Positions 35,354 through 46,631 of a stretch of 64,000 nt of DNA are shown here, one piece after another. Source of the DNA: an uncultured Eubacteriales bacterium (lineage in GTDB: Bacteria; Bacillota; Clostridia; Christensenellales; Aristaeellaceae); contig CADAQF010000014.1 in the NCBI GenBank assembly GCA_902790015.1, forward strand, positions 1 through 64,000, in the 5' to 3' direction. Within the stretch, counting starts at the first letter, position 1. Each line of letters begins with the position of its first letter. Below the pieces are notes generated by a model. The model was not told the origin of the DNA, did no database searches, and saw nothing but the letters and a program-made list of their open reading frames with translations. The position numbers were made by a program, and so were the translations under genes.

Positions 35354-37126
35354 ATGCGGTCTCATTGGAAGAAATGGATAGCCTGTTCGCTTTGTATTAT
35401 GATGATCGGAGTCTGCGTGGCGGTCTTCGCGGAAGAAACGAAGACAGAAGCGTTCACTTCTGGTGATTTTACTTACACGCTGAACGAAGACGGCACAGCG
35501 ACGATCACGCAGTATTCGGGAGAAGCTGCAGATTTGAAGATTCCTTCGGAACTGGACGGGCATGCGGTCACCGCCATCGGGGATTACGCGTTCTCTTTCT
35601 GCTCCAGCCTGACGAGCGTCACCATACCGGACAGTGTTACCGACATCGGAAGTAATCCATTCATATACTGCGATGTCCTCACGCTCATCACGGCCTCCCC
35701 GGATCACCCGAACCTGGCCGTCATCGACGGCGTTCTGTTCAGCAGGTCTGATAAGCGCCTCATATGCTATCCAAATGGCTTGAAGCAAAACAGCTATGCT
35801 GTCCCTCAGGGAATTCAGATCATCGGTGATTATGCGTTCAGTGATTGTTCCAGCCTGACTAGCGTCACCATATCGGACAGCGTCACTGAAATCGGGAAAG
35901 AGGCGTTCTCTTTCTGCTCCAGCCTGACGAGCGTCACCATACCGAACAGCGTTTTCAATATCGGAAGTAATCCTTTCCTGATCTGTGATAACCTCACACG
36001 CATCATTGTCTCCCCGGATCACCCGAACCTGGCCGTCATCGACGGCGTTCTGTTCAGCAAGCCTGATAAGCGCCTCATATGCGTTCCAAAAGGCTTAAAT
36101 AAAACCAGCTATGCTGTTCCGAAGGGTATTCAGATCATTGGGGACCGTGCTTTTGATGACTGCTCCAACCTGACGAGCGTCACCATGCCGGACAGCGTCA
36201 TCTCCATCGGGGATGGTGCGTTCTTGTACTGCTCCGGCCTGACGAGCGTCACCATACCGGACAGTGTCACTGCAATCGGGAACAGTGCGTTTGCTGCCTG
36301 CTTCAGTCTGACGAGCGTCGCCATACCGGGCAGCGTCATTTTCATCGGGGATAGTACGTTCTCTCGCTGCACCAGCCTCACGAGCGTCACCATACCGGAC
36401 AGCGTCATTTCCATCGGGCATGGTGCGTTCTTGTACTGCTCCAGCCTGACGAGCGTCATCATACCGGACAGCGTCACTTCTATAGGGGATTCTGCGTTCT
36501 CTGACTGCTCCAGCCTCACGAGCGTTGCCATACCGGACAGCGTTTCCTTCATCGGAAGTAATCCATTTTCCGGCTGCGATGCCCTCTCAGATATCATTGT
36601 CTCCCCGGATCACCCGAACCTGGCCGTCATCGACGGTGTTCTGTTCAGCAAGCCGGACAAGCGTCTCATATGCGTTCCAAAATACTTGATGGCACCCAGC
36701 TATGATGTCCCTCAGGGTATTCAGATCATCGGTGATTATGCGTTCTGTGATTGTTCCGTCCTGACGAGCGTCACCATACCGGACAGCGTCACTTCTGTAG
36801 GGGATTCTGCGTTCTCTGACTGCTCCAGCCTGGCGAGTGTCACCATACCGGACAGCGTCACTGCAATCGGGGGTAGTGCGTTCTCTTACTGCTTCAGCCT
36901 GACAAGCGTCACCATACCAGACAGCGTCACTGCAATCGGGGATAGTGCGTTCTCTTTCTGCTTCAGCCTGACAAGCATCACCGTACCGGACAGCGTCACC
37001 GCAATCGGTGATTCTGCTTTCGATAGTTGCCCCGACCTCACGCTGATCGTTCCCCGCGGTTCCTACGCCGCCCAGTACTGCATGGATAACAATCTTCCCT
37101 ACGCCTACCCCGACGCCCTCAACTGA
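35354..37126 (+). CDS. Secreted BspA-like LRR_5 protein, tandem copy 1
   Basis: 590 residues: signal peptide (RSHWKKWIACSLCIMMIGVC, cleavage near AVFAEE), a short beta domain (FTYTLNEDGTATITQYSG), then 23-residue LRR_5 units of the form SLTSVTIPDSVTAIGDSAF, interrupted by insert modules IVSPDHPNLAVIDGVLFSKP that contain RLICVPKGL. It ends with a short cap (LIVPRGSYAAQYCMDNNLPY). AAAGGA precedes the ATG. No wall anchor is visible. The 69-base repeat units are nearly identical, which promotes unit gain and loss. Unlike copies 2 and 3, its promoter match is poor and it may be read from the oxidoreductase gene 87 bases upstream. Confidence 0.87.
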   Translation: MRSHWKKWIACSLCIMMIGVCVAVFAEETKTEAFTSGDFTYTLNEDGTATITQYSGEAADLKIPSELDGHAVTAIGDYAFSFCSSLTSVTIPDSVTDIGSNPFIYCDVLTLITASPDHPNLAVIDGVLFSRSDKRLICYPNGLKQNSYAVPQGIQIIGDYAFSDCSSLTSVTISDSVTEIGKEAFSFCSSLTSVTIPNSVFNIGSNPFLICDNLTRIIVSPDHPNLAVIDGVLFSKPDKRLICVPKGLNKTSYAVPKGIQIIGDRAFDDCSNLTSVTMPDSVISIGDGAFLYCSGLTSVTIPDSVTAIGNSAFAACFSLTSVAIPGSVIFIGDSTFSRCTSLTSVTIPDSVISIGHGAFLYCSSLTSVIIPDSVTSIGDSAFSDCSSLTSVAIPDSVSFIGSNPFSGCDALSDIIVSPDHPNLAVIDGVLFSKPDKRLICVPKYLMAPSYDVPQGIQIIGDYAFCDCSVLTSVTIPDSVTSVGDSAFSDCSSLASVTIPDSVTAIGGSAFSYCFSLTSVTIPDSVTAIGDSAFSFCFSLTSITVPDSVTAIGDSAFDSCPDLTLIVPRGSYAAQYCMDNNLPYAYPDALN

Positions 37127-37146
37127 CTCAGCAGCTGATGCCTCCC

Positions 37147-37177
37147 GCCCGGCGGCCGCCACGCTGCCAGGCCCTTT
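37147..37177 (+). terminator. Terminator-like hairpin after BspA-like copy 1
   Basis: GCCCGGCGGC (37147-37156) pairs imperfectly with GCTGCCAGGC (37163-37172), then CCTTTTT. The same cassette follows copies 2 and 3. Confidence 0.65.
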
Positions 37178-37218
37178 TTGCCCTCAATACAACCCGGAAT
37201 CGTCTTCATTCAACAGTC

Positions 37219-37247
37219 TTGCGGCTCCGCGGAAAGGGTGCTACAAT
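37219..37247 (+). promoter_or_regulatory. Promoter of BspA-like copy 2
   Basis: TTGCGG (37219-37224) and TACAAT (37242-37247), spacer 17 bases. The downstream leader ATATCTGCAGACAAATCCAA is shared with the other tandem copies. Confidence 0.72.
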
Positions 37248-37300
37248 ATCTGCAGACAAATCCAAAAAACTCTCTGTCGCACAGGAAAGGAGCAAACGCG

Positions 37301-39100
37301 ATGCGGTCTCATTGGAAGAAATGGATAGCCTGTTTGCTTTGTATTATGCTGATCGGGGCCTGCGCATCGGTCTTCGCTGAAGAAACGGAGACAGAAACGT
37401 TTACTTCCGGCGATTATACCTACACGCTGAATGAGGACGGCACAGCGACGATCACAAAGTATTCGGGAGACGCTGCAGATCTGATGATCCCTTCGGAACT
37501 GGACGGGCATGCGGTCACCGCCATTGGGGAATATGCGTTCGCTTTCTGCGACCTGACGAGCGTCACCGTCCCGGACAGCATCACTGCAATCGGGAATGAT
37601 GCGTTCCGTGAGTGCTACAGCCTGGCGAGCGTCACCTTCCCAGACAGCGTCACTGCCATCGGGGATAGGGCGTTCTCTTACTGCTCCAGCCTGACGAGCG
37701 TCGTCATCCCGGACAGCGTCACGTTCATCGGGGAGGATGCGTTCTATGACTGCTCCAGTCTGACGAGCGTCACTATCCCAGACAGCGTCTCCGGCATCGG
37801 AAATAATCCATTCGGCAGCTGCGATTCCCTCACAAACTTCATTGTATCCCCGGATCACCCGAACCTGGCCGTCATCGACGGCGTTCTGATCAGCAAGCCG
37901 GATAAGCGTCTCATATGCGTTCCACAGGGCTTGAAGAAAACCAGCTATGCTGTCCCTCAGGATATTCAGATCATCGGGAATTGTGCGTTCTCTTACTGCT
38001 CCAGTCTGACCAATGTCGCCTTCCCTGACAGCGTCACTTCTATAGGGGAAGGGGCGTTCTATCAGTGCTCCAGACTGACGAGCGTCACCATCCCGGACAG
38101 CGTCACTTCCATCGGGGATAGTGCGTTCTCCTACTGCGCCAGCCTGACGAGCGTCTCCATCCCGGACAGTGTTACTTCCATCGGGAATGATGCGTTCTTT
38201 TCCTGCTATCGCCTGACGAGCGTCACCATCCAAGGCAGCGTCACTTCCATCGGGAATGATGCGTTCTCTTACTGCTACAGCCTGACGAACGTCTCCATCC
38301 CGGAAGGTGTCACTTCCATCGGGGATTATGCGTTCTCTTCCTGCTACCACCTGACGAGCGTCATCTTGCCGGACAGTGTCTCCGGCATCGAAAGTAATCC
38401 ATTCAGAGGCTGCGATTCCCTCACACGCATCATCGTCTCCCCGGATCACCCGAACCTGGCCGTCATCGACGGCGTTCTGTTCAGCAAGCCGGATAAGCGG
38501 CTCATATGCGTTCCGGAAGGCTTGATGAAAACCGGCTATGCTGTCCCACAGGGTATTCAGATCATCGGGGATTGGGCGTTCTATAAGTGTTCCAGCCTGA
38601 CGAGCGTCACCATACCGAACAGCGTCACATCCATCGGGAATTGGACGTTTTCTAAATGTTCCAGTCTGATGAGCATCACCATCCCGGACAGCGTCACTTC
38701 CATCGGGGATAGTGCGTTCTCTTTCTGCTCCAGCCTGACGAGCGTCTCCATACCGGTCAGCGTCACTGTCATCGGGTATGAGGCGTTATCTCACTGCTCC
38801 AGCCTGACGAGTGTCACCATACCGGACGGCGTAACTTCCATCGGGAATTATGCGTTCTCTTTCTGCTCCTGCCTGACGAACGTTGCCATCCCGGACAGCG
38901 TAACTGCCATTGGGGAAAGTACGTTCTCTTCCTGTGCCAGTCTGACAAGTATCACCATCCCTGACAGCGTCACTCTCATCGGGAATAGGGCGTTCAGTTT
39001 CTGCCCCAACCTCACCCTGACAGTTCCCCGCAACTCCTACGCCGCCCAATACTGTAAGGAAAACAACCTCCCCTACACCTACCCCGACGCCCTCGACTGA
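37301..39100 (+). CDS. Secreted BspA-like LRR_5 protein, tandem copy 2
   Basis: 599 residues with the same plan as its neighbours: signal peptide starting RSHWKKWIACLLCIMLIGAC, the TYTLNEDGTATITKYSG domain, LRR_5 units (SLTSVTIPDSVTSIGDSAFS), two insert modules (SPDHPNLAVIDGVLFSKPDK; the first reads GVLISKP) and the cap PRNSYAAQYCKENNLPYTYP. AAAGGAG lies nine bases before the ATG. The cap differs slightly from copies 1 and 3. High identity in the first 60 residues and leader, but different repeat numbers and order, show recent duplication followed by repeat shuffling. Confidence 0.88.
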   Translation: MRSHWKKWIACLLCIMLIGACASVFAEETETETFTSGDYTYTLNEDGTATITKYSGDAADLMIPSELDGHAVTAIGEYAFAFCDLTSVTVPDSITAIGNDAFRECYSLASVTFPDSVTAIGDRAFSYCSSLTSVVIPDSVTFIGEDAFYDCSSLTSVTIPDSVSGIGNNPFGSCDSLTNFIVSPDHPNLAVIDGVLISKPDKRLICVPQGLKKTSYAVPQDIQIIGNCAFSYCSSLTNVAFPDSVTSIGEGAFYQCSRLTSVTIPDSVTSIGDSAFSYCASLTSVSIPDSVTSIGNDAFFSCYRLTSVTIQGSVTSIGNDAFSYCYSLTNVSIPEGVTSIGDYAFSSCYHLTSVILPDSVSGIESNPFRGCDSLTRIIVSPDHPNLAVIDGVLFSKPDKRLICVPEGLMKTGYAVPQGIQIIGDWAFYKCSSLTSVTIPNSVTSIGNWTFSKCSSLMSITIPDSVTSIGDSAFSFCSSLTSVSIPVSVTVIGYEALSHCSSLTSVTIPDGVTSIGNYAFSFCSCLTNVAIPDSVTAIGESTFSSCASLTSITIPDSVTLIGNRAFSFCPNLTLTVPRNSYAAQYCKENNLPYTYPDALD

Positions 39101-39120
39101 CTCAACAGCTGATTCCTCCC

Positions 39121-39154
39121 GCCCGGCGGCCACCATGCCGCCGGGCCCTTTTTT
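39121..39154 (+). terminator. Terminator after BspA-like copy 2
   Basis: GCCCGGCGGC (39121-39130) pairs perfectly with GCCGCCGGGC (39137-39146) around CACCAT, followed by CCTTTTTT. Confidence 0.85.
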
Positions 39155-39216
39155 GCCCTCAATACAGCCGGTATCATCTCTTTTTCTCCTGTTTCCAAAA
39201 ACCAGGGACCACAGGC

Positions 39217-39245
39217 TTGCGGCGTCGGGAAAAAGATGCTACAAT
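39217..39245 (+). promoter_or_regulatory. Promoter of BspA-like copy 3
   Basis: TTGCGG (39217-39222) and TACAAT (39240-39245), spacer 17 bases; same architecture as the copy 2 promoter. Confidence 0.72.
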
Positions 39246-39295
39246 GTCTGCAGACAAATCCAAAAATCTCTTTTCACAGGAAAGGAGCAATCGCG

Positions 39296-40960
39296 ATGCG
39301 GTCTCATTGGAAGAAATGGATAGCCTGTGCGGTGTGTATTGTGCTGATCGGAGTGTGCGCGGCAGTCTTTGCGGAAGAAACGAAAACAGAAAAGTTTACT
39401 TCCGGCGATTATATCTTCACTCTGAACGAGGACGGCACGGCGACGATCACAATGTATTGGGGAGATACTTCAGATCTGGAGATCCCGCCTGTACTGGACA
39501 GGCATGCGGTCACCGCCATTGGAAATGGTGCGTTCTCTTCCCGCCGCAACATGACGAGCGTCACCATCCCTGACGGTATCACTTTCATCGGGGATCGGGC
39601 GTTCTCTTACTGCTCCAGTCTGACGAGCGTCACCATTCCGGACAGCGTTACCGACATCGGAAGTAATTCATTCAAATACTGCGATGCCCTCACAAGCATC
39701 ATTGTCTCCCCGGATCACCCGAAGCTGGCCGTCATCGACGGCGTTCTGTTCAGCAAGCCGGATAAGCGCCTTATATGCGTTCCATATGGCTTGAATATAA
39801 CCAGCTATGCCGTCCCGCAGGGTATTCAAATCATCGAAGATTGGGCGTTCTCTTTCTGCACCAGCCTGACCAATGTCGCCTTCCCGGACAGCGTCACTTC
39901 TATAGGGGAAGGGGCGTTCTATCAGTGCTCCAGCCTGACGAGCGTCACCATCCCGGACAGCGTCACTTCCATCGGGGATAGGGCGTTCTCTGACTGCTCC
40001 AGCCTGACGAGCGTCACCATCCCGGACAGCGTCACGTTCATCGGGGAGGATGCGTTCTCTTACTGCTCCAGCCTGACGAGCGTCTCCATCCCGGACAGCG
40101 TCACTTCTATAGGGGATTCTGCGTTCTCTGACTGCTCCAGCCTCACGAGCGTCGACATACCGGACAGCGTTTCCTTCATCGGAAGTAATCCATTTTCCGG
40201 CTGCGATGCCCTCTCAGATATCATTGTCTCCCCGGATCACCCGAGCCTGGCCGTAATCGACGGCGCCCTTTTCAGCCAGCCGGATAAGCGCCTCATATGC
40301 GTTCCCAATGGTTTGGAGAAAACCAGCTTTACTGTCCCCGAGGGTATTCAGATCATCGGAAATCATGCGTTTTATGGCTGCTCCAGCCTTACGAGCGTCG
40401 ATTTACCGGACACCCTCACTTCCATAGGCGAAGAAGCGTTCTATGACTGCTCCAGCCTGACGAGCATCTCCATACCGGACGGCGTCACTTCTATAGGGGA
40501 AGACACGTTCTGTCAGTGCTCCAGCCTGACGAGCATCGCCATCCCTGACAGCGTCACTTCCATCGTGGATTATGCGTTCAATTTCTGCTCCAGCCTGACG
40601 AGCGTCACCATTCCGGACAGCGTCACTTCCATCGGGGTTTATGCGTTCAATTTCTGCTCCAGCCTGACGAGCGTCACCATTCCGGACAGCGTCACTGCCA
40701 TCGGGAATAATGCGTTCACTTCCTGCTCCAGCCTGACGAGCATCACCATTCCGGACAACGTCTCTTCTATCGGGCATCAAGCGTTCTCTGACTGCTCCAG
40801 CCTGACGAGCATCACCATTCCGGACAGCGTCACTTCCATCGGTGCTTCAGCGTTCGCTGGCTGCTCCAACCTCACCCTGACCGTTCCCCGCGGTTCCTAC
40901 GCCGCCCAGTACTGCATGGATAACAATCTTCCCTACGTCTACCCCGACGCCCTCGACTGA
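39296..40960 (+). CDS. Secreted BspA-like LRR_5 protein, tandem copy 3
   Basis: 554 residues: signal peptide (RSHWKKWIACAVCIVLIGVC), IFTLNEDGTATITMYWG domain, LRR_5 units and two insert modules (SPDHPKLAVIDGVLFSKPDK and SPDHPSLAVIDGALFSQPDK), and the same cap as copy 1 (PRGSYAAQYCMDNNLPYVYP). AAAGGAG precedes the ATG. Several LRR units are identical to units in copies 1 and 2 at DNA level, including a run around SDIIVSPDHP, as expected from gene conversion between copies. Confidence 0.88.
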   Translation: MRSHWKKWIACAVCIVLIGVCAAVFAEETKTEKFTSGDYIFTLNEDGTATITMYWGDTSDLEIPPVLDRHAVTAIGNGAFSSRRNMTSVTIPDGITFIGDRAFSYCSSLTSVTIPDSVTDIGSNSFKYCDALTSIIVSPDHPKLAVIDGVLFSKPDKRLICVPYGLNITSYAVPQGIQIIEDWAFSFCTSLTNVAFPDSVTSIGEGAFYQCSSLTSVTIPDSVTSIGDRAFSDCSSLTSVTIPDSVTFIGEDAFSYCSSLTSVSIPDSVTSIGDSAFSDCSSLTSVDIPDSVSFIGSNPFSGCDALSDIIVSPDHPSLAVIDGALFSQPDKRLICVPNGLEKTSFTVPEGIQIIGNHAFYGCSSLTSVDLPDTLTSIGEEAFYDCSSLTSISIPDGVTSIGEDTFCQCSSLTSIAIPDSVTSIVDYAFNFCSSLTSVTIPDSVTSIGVYAFNFCSSLTSVTIPDSVTAIGNNAFTSCSSLTSITIPDNVSSIGHQAFSDCSSLTSITIPDSVTSIGASAFAGCSNLTLTVPRGSYAAQYCMDNNLPYVYPDALD

Positions 40961-40980
40961 CTCAACAGCAGATGCCTCCC

Positions 40981-41014
40981 GCCCGGCGGCCGCCACGCTG
41001 CCGGGTCCATTTTG
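40981..41014 (+). terminator. Terminator-like hairpin after BspA-like copy 3
   Basis: GCCCGGCGGC (40981-40990) with GCTGCCGGGT (40997-41006), then CCATTTTG. Weaker than the copy 2 version. Confidence 0.6.
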
Positions 41015-41078
41015 CCTTCAATACAGCCCGGAACCGTCTCTGTTTCAACAGCCCGGAACCGTCTCTGTTTCTCCTCCC

Positions 41079-41108
41079 TTGAATCACCACCCCGTCTTGT
41101 GGTACAAT
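41079..41108 (+). promoter_or_regulatory. tex promoter
   Basis: TTGAAT (41079-41084) and TACAAT (41103-41108), spacer 18 bases. Confidence 0.6.
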
Positions 41109-41140
41109 AGGCCGCATCATTCATCAGGAGGAACCCGCCC

Positions 41141-43297
<2,157 letters not shown>

Positions 43298-43387
43298 ACC
43301 ATACTCCGGTATGTTTTTGCTTTTATTGTCCCTGTTCTGATCCGTCTGACCGACCCTTCCTGCTTATGCCTCCTCCGGTTCTTATAG

Positions 43388-43429
43388 GCCGGCCGCTTTG
43401 CCCCGATTCGGGCGCAGCGGCCGGCTTTT
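43388..43429 (+). terminator. tex terminator
   Basis: GCCGGCCGCT (43388-43397) pairs with AGCGGCCGGC (43416-43425), with the inner GCCCCGA/TCGGGC also pairing, then TTTT. Together with the promoter at 43532 it accounts for the 390-base gap. Confidence 0.85.
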
Positions 43430-43531
43430 CGATTGCCTGTACGGGTATTATTTGTAACAGAAAAAACATATTTGCATTGTTTTTGTAATGAAATTTTAAC
43501 AGTCTTAAGTTCATTCCTCCGCTTCCGAGAA

Positions 43532-43560
43532 TTGACAATGCCGGCAAAAAAATGTAAAAT
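43532..43560 (+). promoter_or_regulatory. Promoter of the eight-gene carbohydrate operon
   Basis: TTGACA (43532-43537) and TAAAAT (43555-43560), spacer 17 bases, leaving a leader of about 120 bases before the first gene. Confidence 0.75.
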
Positions 43561-43688
43561 AGTTCAAAATCATGGCAAAATATTGTCTGATTTTAACATA
43601 CATATTTTTATGTCCTTTTTTCACGTTTGTTCCTGTTGTCCGGGCAAAACAGCGAAGGCTCATTATTTTCAGGCAGAGGGGCGAGGAT

Positions 43689-46595
43689 ATGCTGAAAAAG
43701 TTTCGTGGCGTTTTGATTTGCTTGCTTTGCGTGGCGGCCGTTGTCGTTCTGATTGTCGCGCTCAGCGGCGGAACGCAGGATTACCACGACAAGTACAAGG
43801 ACGCGGATCTGACGGCCGACGTATCAGGCATCGAGCGCAGCGATACCTACGACGGGTATCTTGCCGCGCATCAGGGCGCCGGCACCGGCACCGAGCCTGT
43901 GGCGCTCGATATCACAGCGTACTCCGGCGAGGGTGAGATCCGGGAGGAGGACGGCTCCGTCTGCGTCTTCACGCCCGACAACGCCGAAACCGCCTGGAAG
44001 GTTCAAATCCCTCAGGCAGGCATGTACACGGTGCTTATCGATTATAAGGCCACCCCTTCCCGCGGCGTGGACATTGAACGCGAGCTCAAAATCAACGGCC
44101 AGGTGCCTTTTGCCGGCGCTTCCACCCTGGCCTTCAACCGGCTTTGGACGGACAGCGGCGACGTCCGCAAGGACAACCAGGGCAATGACATCCGTCCTTC
44201 CCAGACGGAAGTCTTTGACTGGCAGCAGGTATACTGCAAGGATGAAATGGGCTATACGGTGGACCCGTATCAGTTCTATTTTGACGCGGGCGAAAACGAG
44301 CTGTCCCTGCGGTGCGTGAACGAGCCCATGCTGATCAGGGGCATCACGCTTATGCCCGTTAAGCCGGCTGCTTCTTACGCGGATTATCAGAAAAACAACA
44401 CCGCGGCCGATTCCCAGGACGCCAGGGATTTCCAGGTCGTCCTGCAGGGTGAGGCCGCTCAGGTGCGTTCTTCGCCTTCCCTGTACGCCCGCTACGACCG
44501 CTCCTCCCCCGCGACCGAGCCCTACAGCGTCACCAACACCGTGCTCAACTATATCGGCGGCGACCCCTGGAACTACGCAGGGCAGTGGATCGAATGGGAC
44601 TTTGAGGTGCCGGCGGACGGGTATTACACCGTTTCCATCAAGGCCCGCCAGGCCTATCAGCGCGGCGCCGTCTCCAGCCGCAGCATCCTGATCGACGGGC
44701 AGATCCCCTTCAGTGAGGTCAGCGCCGTTCCGTTTGATTATTCCACCTCCTGGAAATACAAGACCCTGTCCTCGGACGAGGGCACGCCCTACCGCTTTTG
44801 GCTGGAAAAGGGCGCGCATACCATCCGTATGGAAGCCACCCAGGGCGAAATGGGCGACATCCTGCGCCAGATCGAGGACAGCATTTACCGCCTGAACCTG
44901 ATCTACCGCAAGATCCTCGTCCTGACCGGCGTGAACCCCGACCGCTTCCGCGATTACAACCTGGCCAAGCTCTATCCCGAGGTCATCCAGGCCATGGACC
45001 TGGAGAGCAAACGCCTGTACAAGCTGGTGGACGACACCGTAGCCATCACCGGTCAGAAGAGCGACCGCGTGGCCGTCGCCCAGACCCTGGCGGTACAGCT
45101 TGAAAACTTCGTGGCCTACAACGAGCGCATCACCAAACAGTTCTCCAACTTCAAGGACAACATCACCAGTCTGGGCACGGCCATGCAGAACATGTCCGAA
45201 ACCAAGCTGGATGTCGACTATATCGTCATAAGCGGCGAAAACCGCAAACTGCCCGCCATCAACGACGGCTTCTTTCAGAAAGCTCTCCACGAGATCCGCT
45301 CCTGCTGGGCGTCCTTCCACGTAGACTACAACTCCCTGGGCGACAAGTTCGATGAAAACGAGGACAAGCTGATCGAGGTGTGGATCACCACCGGCCGTGA
45401 CCAGAGCACCATCCTCAAGACCATGGTGGACGATACCTTCACCCCGAAGACCGGCATCAAGGTCAACGTCAAGCTGGTACTGGCAGACACCCTGCTTACC
45501 GCAGTCGTGGCCGGCAACGGGCCGGACGCGGTGCTGTCGCTGGGGTCCTGGTTCCCGGTCAACTACGCGATGCGAAACGCTGTGGAGGACTTAAAACAGT
45601 TCCCCGATTATGAAGAAGTGATCGCTCCCTTCTATCCCAGCGCCCTGGTGCCCGCCACCTATGACAACGGCGAGAAGGTGGGCGTGTACGCCCTGCCCGA
45701 GACCCAGGAATTCCCGGTGCTGTTCTACCGCAAGGACATCCTGGAGGAAATGGGCATGGAGCCGCCCAAAACGTGGACGGACCTGATCGGCCTTCTGCCC
45801 ACCATACAGGGCAACAACATGTCCGTCGGTATCCCCTACCCGGATATCACCAATGTGGACATGTCCATCTTCAATTCCCTGATCTATCAAAACGGCGGCA
45901 AGATCTACAACGACAAGGCCACCCAGACCATGATCGACGACGAAAACGGCGTAGCCGCCTTCAAGCTGTATACCTCCCTGTACAACGACTACGGCCTGCC
46001 CACGGTTTACGACTTCGTCAGCCGCTTCCGTTCAGGCGAGATGCCGATAGGCCTGGCCAACTACAGCACCTTCAACACCCTGACCGTGTCGGCTCCCGAG
46101 ATACGCGGCCTGTGGGACTTCGCCGTCTTCCCCGGCACCGTGCGCACGGATGAAAACGGTCAGGAATCCGTGGACCGTTCCGTGCACGCCCAGGGCCTGA
46201 GCTGCATGATCATCGCCACCGAAGACGAGAACATCAAGCAGAACGCCTGGGAGTTCATCAAGTGGTGGGTCAGCGCAGAATCCCAGGTGCGCTTCGGGCG
46301 GGAGCTTGAGAGCGTGCTGGGTTCCTCCGCCCGCTACACCACCGCCAACCGCGACGCGCTCAAGCAGCTGGCCTGGCGGTCTGACCAGCTGGCGGTGCTT
46401 GAGGAGCAGCAGAAGTCCACGGTCGGCTTCCAGGAGATCGCCGGCGGCTACTCCACCACCCGCCACATGACCAACGCCATCCGCAAGGTGATCAACACCA
46501 AGGAGGATGCCCGCGAGACCCTGCTGACATACTCGCGCACCATCAACGAGGAAATCGCCATCAAGCGAAAAGAATTCGGACTGCCCGTCGAGTGA
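43689..46595 (+). CDS. Giant ABC substrate-binding protein with two carbohydrate-binding-like modules
   Basis: A 968-residue exported protein, over twice the usual length. An N-terminal anchor (KKFRGVLICLLCVAAVVVLI) is followed by two similar beta-sandwich-like units: one with GMYTVLIDYKATPSRGVDIE and INGQVPF (near residues 100-145), the other with GYYTVSIKARQAYQRGAVSS and IDGQIPF (near 310-345). Both look like CBM-type domains. A helical stalk (about 400-560) leads to a family 1 binding domain with IEVWITTGRDQSTILKTMVD, NGPDAVLSLGSWFPVNYAMR and ENAWEFIKWW-like KQNAWEFIKWWVSAESQVRF. The ATG at 43689 has GAGG close by; longer upstream frames lack support. It heads an operon with two permease pairs. 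Polysaccharide tethering plus capture is inferred. Confidence 0.85.
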   Translation: MLKKFRGVLICLLCVAAVVVLIVALSGGTQDYHDKYKDADLTADVSGIERSDTYDGYLAAHQGAGTGTEPVALDITAYSGEGEIREEDGSVCVFTPDNAETAWKVQIPQAGMYTVLIDYKATPSRGVDIERELKINGQVPFAGASTLAFNRLWTDSGDVRKDNQGNDIRPSQTEVFDWQQVYCKDEMGYTVDPYQFYFDAGENELSLRCVNEPMLIRGITLMPVKPAASYADYQKNNTAADSQDARDFQVVLQGEAAQVRSSPSLYARYDRSSPATEPYSVTNTVLNYIGGDPWNYAGQWIEWDFEVPADGYYTVSIKARQAYQRGAVSSRSILIDGQIPFSEVSAVPFDYSTSWKYKTLSSDEGTPYRFWLEKGAHTIRMEATQGEMGDILRQIEDSIYRLNLIYRKILVLTGVNPDRFRDYNLAKLYPEVIQAMDLESKRLYKLVDDTVAITGQKSDRVAVAQTLAVQLENFVAYNERITKQFSNFKDNITSLGTAMQNMSETKLDVDYIVISGENRKLPAINDGFFQKALHEIRSCWASFHVDYNSLGDKFDENEDKLIEVWITTGRDQSTILKTMVDDTFTPKTGIKVNVKLVLADTLLTAVVAGNGPDAVLSLGSWFPVNYAMRNAVEDLKQFPDYEEVIAPFYPSALVPATYDNGEKVGVYALPETQEFPVLFYRKDILEEMGMEPPKTWTDLIGLLPTIQGNNMSVGIPYPDITNVDMSIFNSLIYQNGGKIYNDKATQTMIDDENGVAAFKLYTSLYNDYGLPTVYDFVSRFRSGEMPIGLANYSTFNTLTVSAPEIRGLWDFAVFPGTVRTDENGQESVDRSVHAQGLSCMIIATEDENIKQNAWEFIKWWVSAESQVRFGRELESVLGSSARYTTANRDALKQLAWRSDQLAVLEEQQKSTVGFQEIAGGYSTTRHMTNAIRKVINTKEDARETLLTYSRTINEEIAIKRKEFGLPVE

Positions 46596-46631
46596 GAAAA
46601 CAAAACCACACGCGAAAAGGAGTGAAGTCAG

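Noticed and set aside
35600..40860. Regular short repeats, considered as a CRISPR array
   Set aside because: The 69-base periodicity is in frame and encodes LRR_5 units; there are no unique spacers or cas genes.
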